Assembly (NCBI RefSeq): GCF_026241225.1
Contig: NZ_JAPFQP010000001.1
Coordinates: forward strand, 1,364,001 to 1,428,000
DNA: 64,000 nucleotides
From: Lentiprolixibacter aurantiacus
Lineage (GTDB): Bacteria > Bacteroidota > Bacteroidia > Flavobacteriales > Flavobacteriaceae
Reading direction: 5' to 3'
A program made the position numbers and the translations under genes. The notes under the pieces were generated by a model. That model made no database searches and was not told the origin of the DNA. It worked only from the letters and a program-made list of their open reading frames with translations. Shown here piece by piece: positions 1 to 9,443 of the stretch. How positions within the stretch are numbered: position 1 is the stretch's first letter; every line of letters starts with the position of its first letter.

Positions 1-769
1 GTTTGAAAATTATATCGCCTCCAAATTCCGCATAGCCATGAATCAGTCAGCCGGGGATTTATTCCTGTATGACCTGGACGACCCCGTGGTAACCCAATGG
101 CTGGGCGAACATCCCATCAAACCCAAAACCTATCCCTTTTCACTGGATCAACAGCCGGAAATGGGAGCTTGTATCAGGAACCAGAACATATTGATTAGGA
201 CGCCTAATAACACTATTGAAATGAGAACAAACGCCTTAGCACTTGCAGGTAAGCACAATTTGAAAAATACCATGGCTGCGGCCACGGTGGCCAGCCTTGT
301 TGGTATCAGAAAAGAGACAATACGCAATAGCGTAGAGAATTTCCAGGGGGCTCCTCATCGATTGGAAAAAGTACTTAAAATACATCACGTCCAGTATATC
401 AATGATTCCAAGGCTACCAATGTAAACGCCACCTATTACGCCCTGGAAAGTATGACCACCCCAACGGTGTGGCTGGTGGGAGGCGTGGATAAAGGCAATG
501 ATTACCAGTCCCTTTTGCCTCTGGTCAGGGAGAAGGTTAAGGCCATAATCTGCATTGGTATGGATAACAGCAAGATCAAGGAAACTTTTGGCAATGTAGT
601 AGACCTGCTCGTTGAAACCTATGCCATGTCCGAAGCGGTAAAGGTTGCTTACAAAATAGCAGAGCGTGGGGACACTGTATTGCTTTCTCCGGCCTGTGCA
701 AGTTTTGACCTCTTCAAGAATTACGAAGACCGCGGAAATCAGTTTAAAGAAGCGATTAAAAACCTGTAG
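1..769 (+). CDS. murD: UDP-N-acetylmuramoylalanine--D-glutamate ligase MurD (3' part)
   Basis: MurD adds D-glutamate to UDP-MurNAc-L-Ala in the cytoplasm, an ATP-dependent step of peptidoglycan precursor synthesis. The reading frame is open from the window edge (codons start at base 2), so the gene begins upstream; the first ATG at 38 is internal. Visible parts are the end of the central Mur ligase domain (HNLKNTMAAATVA) and the C-terminal domain with NDSKATNV and GGVDKGNDY, both typical of MurD. The N-terminal UDP-binding domain and the P-loop are missing because of the window edge. It is followed after 3 nt by ftsW, in the usual dcw order. There is no sign of decay. Confidence 0.95.
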   Translation, partial: FENYIASKFRIAMNQSAGDLFLYDLDDPVVTQWLGEHPIKPKTYPFSLDQQPEMGACIRNQNILIRTPNNTIEMRTNALALAGKHNLKNTMAAATVASLVGIRKETIRNSVENFQGAPHRLEKVLKIHHVQYINDSKATNVNATYYALESMTTPTVWLVGGVDKGNDYQSLLPLVREKVKAIICIGMDNSKIKETFGNVVDLLVETYAMSEAVKVAYKIAERGDTVLLSPACASFDLFKNYEDRGNQFKEAIKNL

Positions 770-772
770 CAC

Positions 773-1975
773 TTGAAAAAGATTGTCCGACATATAGGAG
801 GAGATAAGGCAATTTGGGGTATAGTGGCCCTGCTTGCCCTGTTTTCTTTTTTGCCGGTTTACAGTGCCAGTAGCAACCTGGTATACGTAGTGGGCAATGG
901 GACCACTATTGGCCATCTGGTGAAGCACGGCATGTTGCTTGTGCTTGGCTTTGGGATAATCTATGGTATCCACAAGATACCTACTCATTTCTTTAAGGGG
1001 CTTTCTATAATTGCCCTTCCCCTGGTCCTGGTATTACTGGTTTTTACCCTGGCTCAGGGTACTACTATTGATGGAGCCAACGCCAGCCGGTGGATCCGCA
1101 TCCCCTTTGTTGGGATTACCTTCCAGACCTCAAACCTGGCTGCCGTAGTCCTGATGATCTATATTGCCCGCTACCTGGCCAAGATCCGTGAAAAGAAGAT
1201 CAGCTTTAAGGAAAGCATTTTGCCGCTTTGGCTGCCCGTTTGCCTGATTATTGTACTGATCCTGCCTGCCAATTTCTCAACAGCAGCCATACTGTTTTTC
1301 ATGGTGCTGGTCCTATGCTTCCTGGGAGGATACCCGTTAAAGTACCTCGCGAGCATGACTGGTATTGGACTTTTGTTCCTAACCCTTTTTGTGCTAACTG
1401 CCAAGGCTCTGCCTGATCTGTTCCCTAACAGGGTGGACACCTGGATGAGCAGGATAGAGAGTTTCTGGGATCCCAATGACACAGAAGGGGATTATCAGAT
1501 TGAAAAAGCAAAAATAGCCATTGCCAGTGGAGGCATAGTGGGGAATGGCGCTGGTAAGAGTGTGATGAAGAATTTTTTGCCCCAGAGTTCATCGGATTTC
1601 ATCTATGCCATAATTATTGAAGAATACGGACTGGTTGGAGGGCTGTTCCTGATGTTTATCTATTTGTTGCTGCTGTTTCGAATTATAGTAGTGGCAAATT
1701 CGAATGAATCTGTGTTTGGCAAACTCCTCGTAGTGGGGGTGGGGTTACCCATTGTATTCCAGGCACTGATCAATATGGCCGTGGCCGTTGAGCTGTTCCC
1801 GGTAACAGGACAAACACTCCCCCTGATCAGTAGTGGGGGAACCTCAATATGGATGACTTGTTTGGCCATAGGTGTGGTACTAAGTGCCAGTAACAGGGCT
1901 AACCAGCGGTATGAGACTGAAAAGCTTGAAGCTGATGAAACCAACCCTTTAGAGATTCTGAGTGGACAGCTATAG
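773..1975 (+). CDS. ftsW: Cell division SEDS glycosyltransferase FtsW
   Basis: FtsW is the septal peptidoglycan polymerase of the SEDS family, in the inner membrane, and works with a class B PBP. The 400-residue product is hydrophobic throughout with about ten predicted membrane segments, the normal FtsW/RodA size. It has the family hallmark near the C terminus, [10 protein letters not shown]. The start is TTG at 773, three bases after the murD stop. No ATG further in keeps the whole first membrane segment, so TTG is the best start. The position between murD and murG favours FtsW over RodA. Its 3' end overlaps murG by 14 nt, which implies translational coupling. Confidence 0.95.
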   Translation: MKKIVRHIGGDKAIWGIVALLALFSFLPVYSASSNLVYVVGNGTTIGHLVKHGMLLVLGFGIIYGIHKIPTHFFKGLSIIALPLVLVLLVFTLAQGTTIDGANASRWIRIPFVGITFQTSNLAAVVLMIYIARYLAKIREKKISFKESILPLWLPVCLIIVLILPANFSTAAILFFMVLVLCFLGGYPLKYLASMTGIGLLFLTLFVLTAKALPDLFPNRVDTWMSRIESFWDPNDTEGDYQIEKAKIAIASGGIVGNGAGKSVMKNFLPQSSSDFIYAIIIEEYGLVGGLFLMFIYLLLLFRIIVVANSNESVFGKLLVVGVGLPIVFQALINMAVAVELFPVTGQTLPLISSGGTSIWMTCLAIGVVLSASNRANQRYETEKLEADETNPLEILSGQL

Positions 1976-3053
1976 GTTTATAATCTCGGGGGGAGGAACA
2001 GGAGGGCATATATATCCGGCAATTGCCATTGCCAATGCGCTTAAGGAACGGTATCCTAAAGCAGAATTTTTGTTCGTGGGGGCAAAGGACCGGATGGAAA
2101 TGGAAAAAGTACCCCAGGCGGGTTACAAGATAAAAGGACTATGGATAAGTGGATTGCAGCGAAAGCTGACCCTGAAGAATCTGCTTTTTCCGATAAAACT
2201 GATTAGTAGTTTGATTGCAGCTGGGAAAATAGTACGCCAATTTAAACCCGATCTGGTTGTGGGTACTGGTGGCTTTGCCAGTGGACCCCTTTTACGGGTA
2301 GCCTCGAAGCGAGGTATTCCCTGCGTACTCCAGGAACAGAATTCCTTCGCCGGCCTTACCAACAAATTACTCGCCTCCCGGGCAGCGCGTATTTGCGTGG
2401 CCTACGACAATATGGAGCGATATTTCCCAAAGGACAAGCTGGTCAAGACTGGCAACCCGGTAAGGGATAACATTTTGGATGCCAGCACATCCCGTGAAGA
2501 TGCGGTTACCTTTTTTGGACTGAATCCGAAGAAAAAAACGCTACTGGTTTTAGGGGGTAGCCTGGGATCCAAACGCATAAACGAACTGGTGCTTTCTCAG
2601 CTTCCCCTTTTTGAGGAAATGGATATACAGCTCCTCTGGCAATGCGGGAAGGGGTACTTTGATCAATATGAAAGACATTCCAACCCCGCCGTTAAGGTCC
2701 TGGATTTTGTAAATCGAATGGATCTGGCGTATGCCGCAGCCGATCTGATTATTTCACGTGCTGGGGCTAGTTCGGTATCGGAGCTTTGTGTCGTTGGTAA
2801 GCCAGTGATATTTATCCCATCGCCCAATGTGGCCGAAGATCATCAGACCAAGAATGCCATGGCACTGGTTACTGAATCGGCCGCGAAGATGATCAAAGAG
2901 GAAGAGCTCGAAGATAAATTTCCGCATATTTTCACAGCCCTGATCGGTTCTGTGGAAGAAAGGGAATTACTGGCAAAGAATATAAAAAGACTGGCTCTCC
3001 CGGGAGCTACCGAGGATATAGTAGAGGTAATTAGCACCTTATTGAAGAATTGA
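1962..3053 (+). CDS. murG: UDP-GlcNAc:undecaprenyl-PP-MurNAc-pentapeptide GlcNAc transferase MurG
   Basis: MurG converts lipid I to lipid II on the inner face of the cytoplasmic membrane by transferring GlcNAc. It is a GT-B fold protein of normal length (363 aa). The N-terminal glycine-rich loop [12 protein letters not shown], at about residues 9-20, is diagnostic. The C-terminal donor-binding half contains VLGGSLGS and [11 protein letters not shown]. The start is a GTG inside the ftsW 3' end. The stop TGA overlaps the murC ATG (TGATG), so the three genes are tightly coupled. Confidence 0.96.
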   Translation: MDSYRFIISGGGTGGHIYPAIAIANALKERYPKAEFLFVGAKDRMEMEKVPQAGYKIKGLWISGLQRKLTLKNLLFPIKLISSLIAAGKIVRQFKPDLVVGTGGFASGPLLRVASKRGIPCVLQEQNSFAGLTNKLLASRAARICVAYDNMERYFPKDKLVKTGNPVRDNILDASTSREDAVTFFGLNPKKKTLLVLGGSLGSKRINELVLSQLPLFEEMDIQLLWQCGKGYFDQYERHSNPAVKVLDFVNRMDLAYAAADLIISRAGASSVSELCVVGKPVIFIPSPNVAEDHQTKNAMALVTESAAKMIKEEELEDKFPHIFTALIGSVEERELLAKNIKRLALPGATEDIVEVISTLLKN

Positions 3054-4405
3054 TGGATATTAAGGCCGTACACAGGGTATATTTTCTGGGAATAGGAGGC
3101 ATTGGCATGTCGGCCCTGGCAAGGTATTTCCACCATTTAGGGAAAGCAGTGGCCGGTTACGACAAGACCCGGACACCGCTTACACAGGAATTGGAAGGAA
3201 TGGGGATAGCGGTTGCCTACGAAGACCATTTGGATGCCATACCCCCGGCTTATCACCATAAAGAGGGAACCCTGGTGGTGTATACCCCTGCCGTTCCTGA
3301 AGACCATTCCGGTATCCGTTTTTACCGGGAAGCAGGGTTTGAAATGTACAAACGTGCAAAGGTGCTGGGGATGATTACCCGGGACACCTTTTGTTTTGCG
3401 GTGGCAGGAACACATGGGAAGACCACTACTTCCTGTATCCTGGCGCACCTTTTGGATGCCAGTGGCACCCAGATTACCGCCTTTTTAGGGGGCATCTCCG
3501 AGGATTTCAACAGTAATTTCCTCATGAAAGGCCCGGATTATACTGTGGTAGAGGCGGATGAGTTTGACCGTTCCTTTTTACACCTGTCCCCGGATATTGC
3601 CTGTATAACCTCCATGGATGCCGACCATCTGGATATCTATGGTGATCATGAGCAGTTAAAGCAGTCGTTTCGGGAATTTGCAGCGAAACTGAAACCTAAA
3701 GGAACCTTATTTGTAAACAACGGACTGCCCATAAACGGGCTTACCTACGGTATTGATGACAACTCGGACTATTGCGCTTTGAACGTCAGGGTAGATAATG
3801 GCACCTATATATTTGACCTGAAAACCCCGGAATCCCATATGCAGGGTATACGTTTTAATAAGCCGGGTCGTCATAACCTGTTGAACGGTGTTGCGGCCAT
3901 GTCTATGGCGCTGAAAGCTGGCTCGTCACCAGACAAATTGGTTGAGGCCATGGGTACCTTCAAAGGTGTGCAGCGAAGATTCTCCTATGCGATAAAGCAG
4001 GAAGGTTTGGTCTTTATAGACGATTATGCCCACCACCCAACAGAAATCAACGCGGTTTATGAAGCGGTACAGGAAATGCACCCCAACAAAAGGACCACAG
4101 TTTTATTCCAGCCGCACCTGTATTCAAGGACCCGCGATTTTGGAGATGCTTTTGCCCGAAGCCTGGAAAAATTTGATCGGATCTTGCTTTTGGATATCTA
4201 TCCTGCAAGGGAAAAACCTATTCCCGGGATTACATCCGAATGGTTGCTGGAAAAGATCAATAACCCTAATAAAAAACGAATAAAAAAAGACGAAATAATC
4301 CCCGAAATCACAGCACATTCTCCCGAGGTATTTATAACCCTTGGAGCAGGAGATATCGGGCTGGAGATCAATGGTATAAAAAAACAATTGGCACATGCGA
4401 TTTAA
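3053..4405 (+). CDS. murC: UDP-N-acetylmuramate--L-alanine ligase MurC
   Basis: MurC attaches L-alanine to UDP-MurNAc, the first amino-acid step of the stem peptide. About 450 aa, three Mur ligase domains: an N-terminal Rossmann loop (FLGIGGIGMSAL, about residues 11-22), the ATP-binding P-loop GTHGKTT near residues 119-125, and the C-terminal domain with DDYAHHPTEI and FQPHLYSRT. I chose ATG 3053, whose A is shared with the murG stop. A TTG one codon earlier (3050) would add a single Met. It overlaps ftsQ by 11 nt. Confidence 0.96.
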   Translation: MDIKAVHRVYFLGIGGIGMSALARYFHHLGKAVAGYDKTRTPLTQELEGMGIAVAYEDHLDAIPPAYHHKEGTLVVYTPAVPEDHSGIRFYREAGFEMYKRAKVLGMITRDTFCFAVAGTHGKTTTSCILAHLLDASGTQITAFLGGISEDFNSNFLMKGPDYTVVEADEFDRSFLHLSPDIACITSMDADHLDIYGDHEQLKQSFREFAAKLKPKGTLFVNNGLPINGLTYGIDDNSDYCALNVRVDNGTYIFDLKTPESHMQGIRFNKPGRHNLLNGVAAMSMALKAGSSPDKLVEAMGTFKGVQRRFSYAIKQEGLVFIDDYAHHPTEINAVYEAVQEMHPNKRTTVLFQPHLYSRTRDFGDAFARSLEKFDRILLLDIYPAREKPIPGITSEWLLEKINNPNKKRIKKDEIIPEITAHSPEVFITLGAGDIGLEINGIKKQLAHAI

Positions 4406-5114
4406 TTGGAATTATCTGAAATTATTCTTGTTAATAGTCTGTATTACAGGACTTTATTCCTTCTCTGATTATCGATCCAATCAGAAAAAAATCAATGGGA
4501 TAAGCCTGGAATTTGTTAGCGAAAACAATTTGTTCCTCAGCAAGGACGTCGTTAATAAATTGTTAATACAAAATTATGGGAGTCTAAAAAACGTCCCCAA
4601 AGAAGACATAGTTTTGAATACTATAGAAAAGGTCATCGAGACCAATGATATGGTGAAAAATGCCCAAGTATATCTTACTATTAATGGTGAACTTAAATCT
4701 AAAATTGCACAAAGGCAGCCAATTGGACGCATCGGGGGATTAACCCAATTTTATCTGGATGAGGATGGCAAAAAAATGCCACTCTCCAGGAATTACTCTG
4801 CGCGTGTTCCGATCATTACGGGTAAAATAACTGGCAAGAGCCTGGAAGATGTTTATGTCATCCTGCAATTTGTAAACGATGATGATTTCCTTAGGAAGAA
4901 CATCATCGGGATTCATATTGATGACGAGGAGAAATACCAGCTCAGGTTCAGGGTAGAGAACTTTGTGGTAAACCTGGGGGATGTAAATGATCTGGAAGAG
5001 AAATTCAGCAATTTCAAGGCCTTTTACGCCAAGGCGATGAAAGACCAGACGCTGGACAATTATAAGATAGTGAGCTTAGAATTTGATAACCAAGTGGTAT
5101 GCACCAAAATTTAG
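4395..5114 (+). CDS. ftsQ: Cell division protein FtsQ
   Basis: A 239-residue bitopic membrane protein: a short basic cytoplasmic tail, one membrane segment at about residues 8-25, then a periplasmic region compatible with POTRA and beta domains. FtsQ links the FtsBL complex to the divisome. Sequence conservation in this family is low, so the assignment rests on topology, size and position between murC and ftsA, where ftsQ sits in Bacteroidota. It overlaps murC by 11 nt and ftsA by 16 nt. Confidence 0.88.
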   Translation: MRFNWNYLKLFLLIVCITGLYSFSDYRSNQKKINGISLEFVSENNLFLSKDVVNKLLIQNYGSLKNVPKEDIVLNTIEKVIETNDMVKNAQVYLTINGELKSKIAQRQPIGRIGGLTQFYLDEDGKKMPLSRNYSARVPIITGKITGKSLEDVYVILQFVNDDDFLRKNIIGIHIDDEEKYQLRFRVENFVVNLGDVNDLEEKFSNFKAFYAKAMKDQTLDNYKIVSLEFDNQVVCTKI

Positions 5115-6445
5115 AAAACATGGAACAGGGAAATTTTTCTGTGGGGCTGGATATAGGAACCACCAAAATAGTGGCCATCATTGGGCAGGAGAACGAATAT
5201 GGTAAAATTGAGGTACTTGGGATCGGGAGATCCAAAAGCCTGGGTGTACACCGGGGAGTAGTAAACAACATTACCCAGACGATCCGGTCCATACAGCAGG
5301 CTGTGGAAATGGCTGAAGCCGATGCCGGCCTGAAGATTGGTTCTGTTGTTGTTGGCATTGCCGGACAGCACATCCGGAGCCTTCAGCACAGTGATTACAT
5401 CACCCGCCCGAATTCTGAAGAGGTTATAAGCGAGGAAGATCTCGAAAAGCTTTGCAACCAGGTATACAAGCTGGTCATGCTGCCCGGGGAAGAGATTATA
5501 CATGTACTACCCCAGGAATACAAGGTAGATGGTCAAGCCGAAATCAAAGAACCTATTGGTATGTATGGCGGGCGCCTGGAAGCCAACTTCCATGTGGTGG
5601 TAGGGCAGGTTTCTTCTATCAAAAACATTGGTCGTTGCATCAAAAGCGCAGGACTGGACCTGGGCAATATTACCCTGGAACCCCTGGCTTCTTCAGATGC
5701 AGTGCTTAGTCAGGAAGAGAAGGAAGCAGGAGTTGCCCTTATTGATATAGGGGGCGGAACCACTGACCTGGCCATTTTTAAGGATGGAATTATCCGGCAT
5801 ACTGCTGTAATCCCTTTTGGTGGTAATGTGATTACAGAAGACATCAAAGAAGGCTGTTCTATAATCGAAAAACAGGCCGAATTGCTCAAGATCAAATTTG
5901 GCTCTGCATGGCCTGGGGAAAACAAGGACAACGAGATTGTCTCTATACCGGGATTGAGAGGCAGGGAACCCAAGGAAATTACCCTTAAGAACCTTTCCAA
6001 GATTATCCATGCAAGGGTAGTGGAGATCGTGGAGCAGGTATACCTGGAAATCAAGAACTACGGTCATGATGACCAGAAGAAAAAGCTTATCGCCGGCATC
6101 GTATTGACCGGTGGAGGAAGCCAGTTGAAACACCTTAAACAACTGGTAGAATACATCACAGGAATGGATACCCGTATTGGCTATCCGAATGAACATCTTG
6201 CAGGAGATTCCGACGAGGAAATAGCCAGTCCGCTTTACGCTACTGCAGTTGGCCTGTTGATGAATGCCATTGAGAATAAAGGTCGCATGGGTGCAACAAG
6301 CGAGGAAGAAATGAATATGGAAGAAGAAATGGTCCTGGAAGCTCACGATGACGGAGTCCTTGACCAGGCCAATGGAAAACCCAGGAAGTCCGTTTTCGAA
6401 AAATGGTCAGAAAAATTAAAGGATTTCCTTGACAACGCAGAATAA
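5099..6445 (+). CDS. ftsA: Cell division protein FtsA
   Basis: FtsA is an actin-like ATPase that tethers FtsZ filaments to the inner membrane. The actin-fold motifs are clear: phosphate-1 loop DIGTTK at residues 18-23, phosphate-2 DIGGGTTDLA in the middle, and adenosine motif LTGGGSQL near residue 340. The C terminus ends with an amphipathic-looking stretch (FEKWSEKLKDFLDN) that can serve as the membrane-targeting helix. The start may be ATG 5099 or ATG 5120; both lie inside or next to the ftsQ 3' end. ftsZ follows after 40 nt. Confidence 0.96.
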   Translation: MHQNLENMEQGNFSVGLDIGTTKIVAIIGQENEYGKIEVLGIGRSKSLGVHRGVVNNITQTIRSIQQAVEMAEADAGLKIGSVVVGIAGQHIRSLQHSDYITRPNSEEVISEEDLEKLCNQVYKLVMLPGEEIIHVLPQEYKVDGQAEIKEPIGMYGGRLEANFHVVVGQVSSIKNIGRCIKSAGLDLGNITLEPLASSDAVLSQEEKEAGVALIDIGGGTTDLAIFKDGIIRHTAVIPFGGNVITEDIKEGCSIIEKQAELLKIKFGSAWPGENKDNEIVSIPGLRGREPKEITLKNLSKIIHARVVEIVEQVYLEIKNYGHDDQKKKLIAGIVLTGGGSQLKHLKQLVEYITGMDTRIGYPNEHLAGDSDEEIASPLYATAVGLLMNAIENKGRMGATSEEEMNMEEEMVLEAHDDGVLDQANGKPRKSVFEKWSEKLKDFLDNAE

Positions 6446-6485
6446 ACCTACATAGAAGCAGATAATAACCAGTAATTAAAAAAAT

Positions 6486-8414
6486 ATGAGCAAGAGCACC
6501 GAATTTGATAGTATTTCCTTTGATCTTCCCAAAAATCAAAGCAACGTCATAAAAGTTATAGGCGTTGGAGGAGGTGGCAGCAATGCCATAAACCACATGT
6601 TCCAGGCCGGCATTAATGGAGTAGATTTTGTGATTTGCAATACGGATGCCCAGGCCCTGCAGAACAGTGCGGTCCCTACTAAGATCCAATTGGGCGTTTC
6701 ACTTACAGAAGGTTTGGGAGCTGGTGCCAACCCTGAGGTTGGTGAACAGGCTGCCCTGGAGAGCATGGAGGAGATCAAGCAAATGCTCACTACAAACACA
6801 AAAATGGCTTTTATTACGGCTGGAATGGGAGGAGGTACCGGTACCGGTGCAGCCCCTATTATTGCCAAACAGGCCAAGGAAATGGATATCCTCACTGTGG
6901 GAATTGTAACCATGCCCTTCCAGTTTGAAGGCAGGAACCGTTGCAAGCAGGCACAGCAGGGTATAGAAAGGCTGCGCGCGAATGTGGATTCCCTGATTGT
7001 GATCAATAACAACAAATTGCGGGAAGTTTACGGAAACCTTGGTTTTAAAGCAGGTTTCTCCAAGGCAGATGAGGTTTTAGCTACTGCTGCCCGGGGTATA
7101 GCCGAGGTTATTACCCACCACTACACCCAGAATATTGACTTGCGCGATGCCAAGACGGTGCTGGCCAACAGTGGCACTGCTATAATGGGGTCTGCAACGG
7201 CAACAGGATCTGCGCGGGCTCAGGAAGCTATTATGAAGGCGCTGGATTCTCCCCTGCTCAATGACAATAAAATCAACGGGGCCAAGAATGTACTCTTGCT
7301 CATTGTTTCTGGCGCCCAGGAGATAACCATTGATGAGATTGGAGAGATCAACGACCACATTCAGATCGAGGCTGGCCATGGTGCGAATATCATCATGGGT
7401 GTTGGGGAAGATGAAAACCTTGGCGATGCCATTGCAGTAACGGTAATTGCCACTGGTTTCAATGTGGATCAGCAAAATGATATAGTCAACACCGAGACCA
7501 AAAAGATTATCCATACACTGGAGGACGACCAGAAAGCCGAGCAGAATTGGGAACAGGAGGAAAAGGTTGTGCATACACTGGAAACTGAACCGGAAGATGA
7601 GGTTTTTGAGCCCGTGATTAAGCACGAGCTGATGGAAGAGGATCAGTTTATGGAGCTTATCCCAACGACGAATTATATCAGAAATTTCAACGTTTTCTAC
7701 GAAGAAGTAATTGCTGAGGGAGTTTCCGAAGACGAATTCCTGATCATTGATGCCAATCAGAAGCTTCGCAATATGGAGGTTATCGATGCAGAAGTGGTAT
7801 CGGCTAAGCCGGTTGATGAAGACCAGATGGCCTTTAGTTTTGAATTGCCACTGAGCGAACAATCAGATGAGGAAGAACAGAACGAAAACGTGATAACCTT
7901 TAACCTGGATGATGAGGTAAGGGATATTGATATACAGGAGCATATAGAGGTAATCCCGGTTCTCGATTACAAAAAGGAAGGGGAAACCCGATACAGTTTG
8001 GAGGATTATATGGAGCTGGAAAGCAAGCTTACCGGGGCCAAATCCAAGGCGGAGGAGTTTGAGCCCAAAATTGTTGAGGACGAGCTGGTATTTGAGAAGA
8101 AAACATTGCCACCAACGGAAGAAGAAAAACCGAAACAACAGGAGGTGGATCCAATCAACAGTTCCATAGAAGATATGCTTCGCGAGCGTGCTGATGAACG
8201 AAGGAGGAAACTCAAGGACTTTAATTATAAGTTTCAGAACAATCTGAGCAATATTGACGAAATAGAAAAGGAACCTGCCTACAAGCGCCAGGGGGTGGAT
8301 CTGGATGAAAACCCAAAGGACGGCAAGGTTTCCAGGACAACATTGGGGGAAGACAGCAACGATGAAATCCAGTTGCGATCCAACAACTCCTTCTTACACG
8401 ATAATGTGGATTAG
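6486..8414 (+). CDS. ftsZ: Cell division GTPase FtsZ with long acidic linker
   Basis: Tubulin-like GTPase that polymerises into the Z ring. The tubulin signature GGGTGTG is at residues 115-121, and the N-terminal nucleotide loop GVGGGGSNA at about 26-34. The globular core ends near residue 325. It is followed by some 300 residues of Glu/Asp-rich, low-complexity linker and a short C-terminal peptide ending in NNSFLHDNVD. At 642 aa it is far longer than E. coli FtsZ (383 aa); a long linker is usual in Bacteroidota. It is the last gene of the dcw cluster and is followed by a terminator. Confidence 0.97.
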   Translation: MSKSTEFDSISFDLPKNQSNVIKVIGVGGGGSNAINHMFQAGINGVDFVICNTDAQALQNSAVPTKIQLGVSLTEGLGAGANPEVGEQAALESMEEIKQMLTTNTKMAFITAGMGGGTGTGAAPIIAKQAKEMDILTVGIVTMPFQFEGRNRCKQAQQGIERLRANVDSLIVINNNKLREVYGNLGFKAGFSKADEVLATAARGIAEVITHHYTQNIDLRDAKTVLANSGTAIMGSATATGSARAQEAIMKALDSPLLNDNKINGAKNVLLLIVSGAQEITIDEIGEINDHIQIEAGHGANIIMGVGEDENLGDAIAVTVIATGFNVDQQNDIVNTETKKIIHTLEDDQKAEQNWEQEEKVVHTLETEPEDEVFEPVIKHELMEEDQFMELIPTTNYIRNFNVFYEEVIAEGVSEDEFLIIDANQKLRNMEVIDAEVVSAKPVDEDQMAFSFELPLSEQSDEEEQNENVITFNLDDEVRDIDIQEHIEVIPVLDYKKEGETRYSLEDYMELESKLTGAKSKAEEFEPKIVEDELVFEKKTLPPTEEEKPKQQEVDPINSSIEDMLRERADERRRKLKDFNYKFQNNLSNIDEIEKEPAYKRQGVDLDENPKDGKVSRTTLGEDSNDEIQLRSNNSFLHDNVD

Positions 8415-8436
8415 TCTTTTTTTGTTAAACCATGAT

Positions 8437-8473
8437 AAGCCCGGAAGCCTCACAGTTTTCGGGTTTATTTTTT
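8437..8473 (+). terminator. Rho-independent terminator after ftsZ
   Basis: A 10-bp stem (8437-8446 with 8457-8466, including two G-T pairs) and a loop of about 10 nt, followed by a T tract to 8473. It lies just past the ftsZ stop and ends the dcw transcript. Confidence 0.75.
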
Positions 8474-8480
8474 AACTTTG
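8473..8480 (+). promoter_or_regulatory. TAnnTTTG -7 box for the YqeY gene
   Basis: TAACTTTG matches the Bacteroidota -7 consensus TAnnTTTG exactly and lies 24 nt before the ATG at 8505, directly after the ftsZ terminator. No good -33 TTG is visible. Confidence 0.55.
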
Positions 8481-8504
8481 AAGTCACCTTAAAAACAGGA
8501 TGAT

Positions 8505-8954
8505 ATGGGATTGCAGCAACAGGTTATGCAGGAGATGAAGGCCGCCATGAAGGCCAAGGACACGGTGACATTGGAATCACTCCGGGCCATTAAATCGGCC
8601 CTTTTACTGGCACAAACCGAAAAAGGTGCTGGAGGGGAGATGACTGAGGCCGATGAGGTTAAACTGGTTCAGAAACTGGTAAAACAGCGAAAGGACAGTG
8701 CAGCCATTTACCACGAACAGGGCAGGGAAGATCTAGCTGCTCCGGAACTGGCACAGGCCGAAGTGATCTCTAAGTTCTTGCCGGAACAACTGACTGAGGA
8801 AGAAATTGAAAAAGTAGTAGTACAAACCATAGATGCCATTGGTGCCAGTGGTATGCAGGACATGGGCAGGGTAATGGGTATGGTAACCAAAGAACTTGCC
8901 GGGCAGGCCGATGGGAAAACCATATCTGCCATAGTTCGCAGCAAGCTGAGCTGA
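8505..8954 (+). CDS. GatB/YqeY domain protein
   Basis: A 149-residue soluble protein that spans the whole GatB/YqeY domain, the helical domain also found at the C terminus of the GatB amidotransferase subunit. Typical features are the N-terminal KAKDTVTLESLRAIKSAL region and a C-terminal segment around MGRVMGMVTKEL. Free-standing YqeY proteins are proposed to bind tRNA or aid amidotransferase-like functions, but the role is not proven. It has its own promoter box and is followed by the tRNA-Arg locus. Confidence 0.85.
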   Translation: MGLQQQVMQEMKAAMKAKDTVTLESLRAIKSALLLAQTEKGAGGEMTEADEVKLVQKLVKQRKDSAAIYHEQGREDLAAPELAQAEVISKFLPEQLTEEEIEKVVVQTIDAIGASGMQDMGRVMGMVTKELAGQADGKTISAIVRSKLS

Positions 8955-9052
8955 TACAGTCAGCAAAAGAAAAATTAAGATACCAGCCTTAAGATTCAAC
9001 GCATTTTATTGGTACAAGCAAGTAGTTTTTGTGTAAATTGCGCCCGCATTTA

Positions 9053-9126
9053 GGCCGCGTAGTTCAACTGGATAGAATATCAGATTTCGGCTCTGAGGGT
9101 TGGGGGTTCGAATCCTCCCGCGGTCA
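9053..9126 (+). tRNA. tRNA-Arg (anticodon TCG)
   Basis: A 74-nt cloverleaf. The acceptor pairs GGCCGCG (9053-9059) with CGCGGTC (9119-9125), and the discriminator is A. The D arm GTTC/GAAT and the perfect 5-bp anticodon stem TCAGA/TCTGA enclose loop TTTCGGC with anticodon TCG, so it reads CGN arginine codons. The T arm is GGGGG-TTCGAAT-CCTCC. The CCA end is not encoded. It lies at the left border of the accessory region. Confidence 0.95.
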
Positions 9127-9136
9127 CATAAAGCAG

Positions 9137-9170
9137 AAAATCCATCACTGAATGTGATGGATTTTTCTTT
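9137..9170 (+). terminator. Terminator after tRNA-Arg
   Basis: A perfect 12-bp stem, 9137-9148 with 9154-9165, a 5-nt loop and T-rich continuation to 9170. It starts 10 nt after the tRNA. Confidence 0.9.
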
Positions 9171-9443
9171 TACGCAGAACGAAAAACTTGTTTTATCGTT
9201 CGAAGTAAAAGAGAAATAAACGGCGTAGCCGTTGGATTTTCTATTTTCAGCAGCGAGCGCATTGAGGATCATGTAGTTAACCCTCTGTCAGCTGGCTTCT
9301 TTTGTTGTTTTCAACGCGGAGCGTTATAGGGCACCGTCTGCATCAAGCCAAATGAAACCTCTTTAAATCAACTTATGTCCGCGAAACTCAGGGTATAAAA
9401 TGCTATTTTAGAGAGCATATAACAAGATGGCCACCAACAAAAC
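9171..9443. other. Gene-free stretch with copy A of a dispersed repeat
   Basis: I see no credible gene here. The stretch contains repeat copy A, described in its own entry, and a small inverted repeat GTTG-TTTT-CAAC near 9304-9315. The sequence changes from tRNA flank to AT-rich accessory DNA. Confidence 0.6.
9227..9430 (+). repeat. Dispersed composite repeat, copy A
   Basis: Two blocks recur in the same order and orientation at 19854-20024. Block 1 (9227-9285) starts AGCCGTTGGATTTTC and contains AGCGAGCG and GGATCATG. Block 2 (9383-9430) contains TATAAAATGCTAT and CATATAACAAG. Block 1 is about 85% identical between copies by eye. The spacing differs by about 36 nt. Each copy precedes small AT-rich genes. 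Confidence 0.7.

Noticed and set aside
236-988. 250-aa minus-strand ORF opposite murD and ftsW
   Set aside because: It lies across two clear genes on the other strand, with no recognisable domain. It is a shadow of their codon bias.
5693-6346. 217-aa minus-strand ORF opposite ftsA
   Set aside because: Antisense shadow of a certain gene; no domain.
7077-7862. 261-aa minus-strand ORF opposite ftsZ
   Set aside because: It mirrors FtsZ coding sequence, low-complexity and without family features.
9053-9126. tRNA-Arg 3' end as an att site of an integrated island
   Set aside because: No second copy of the tRNA 3' sequence and no integrase was found in the window, so the island boundary remains unproven.
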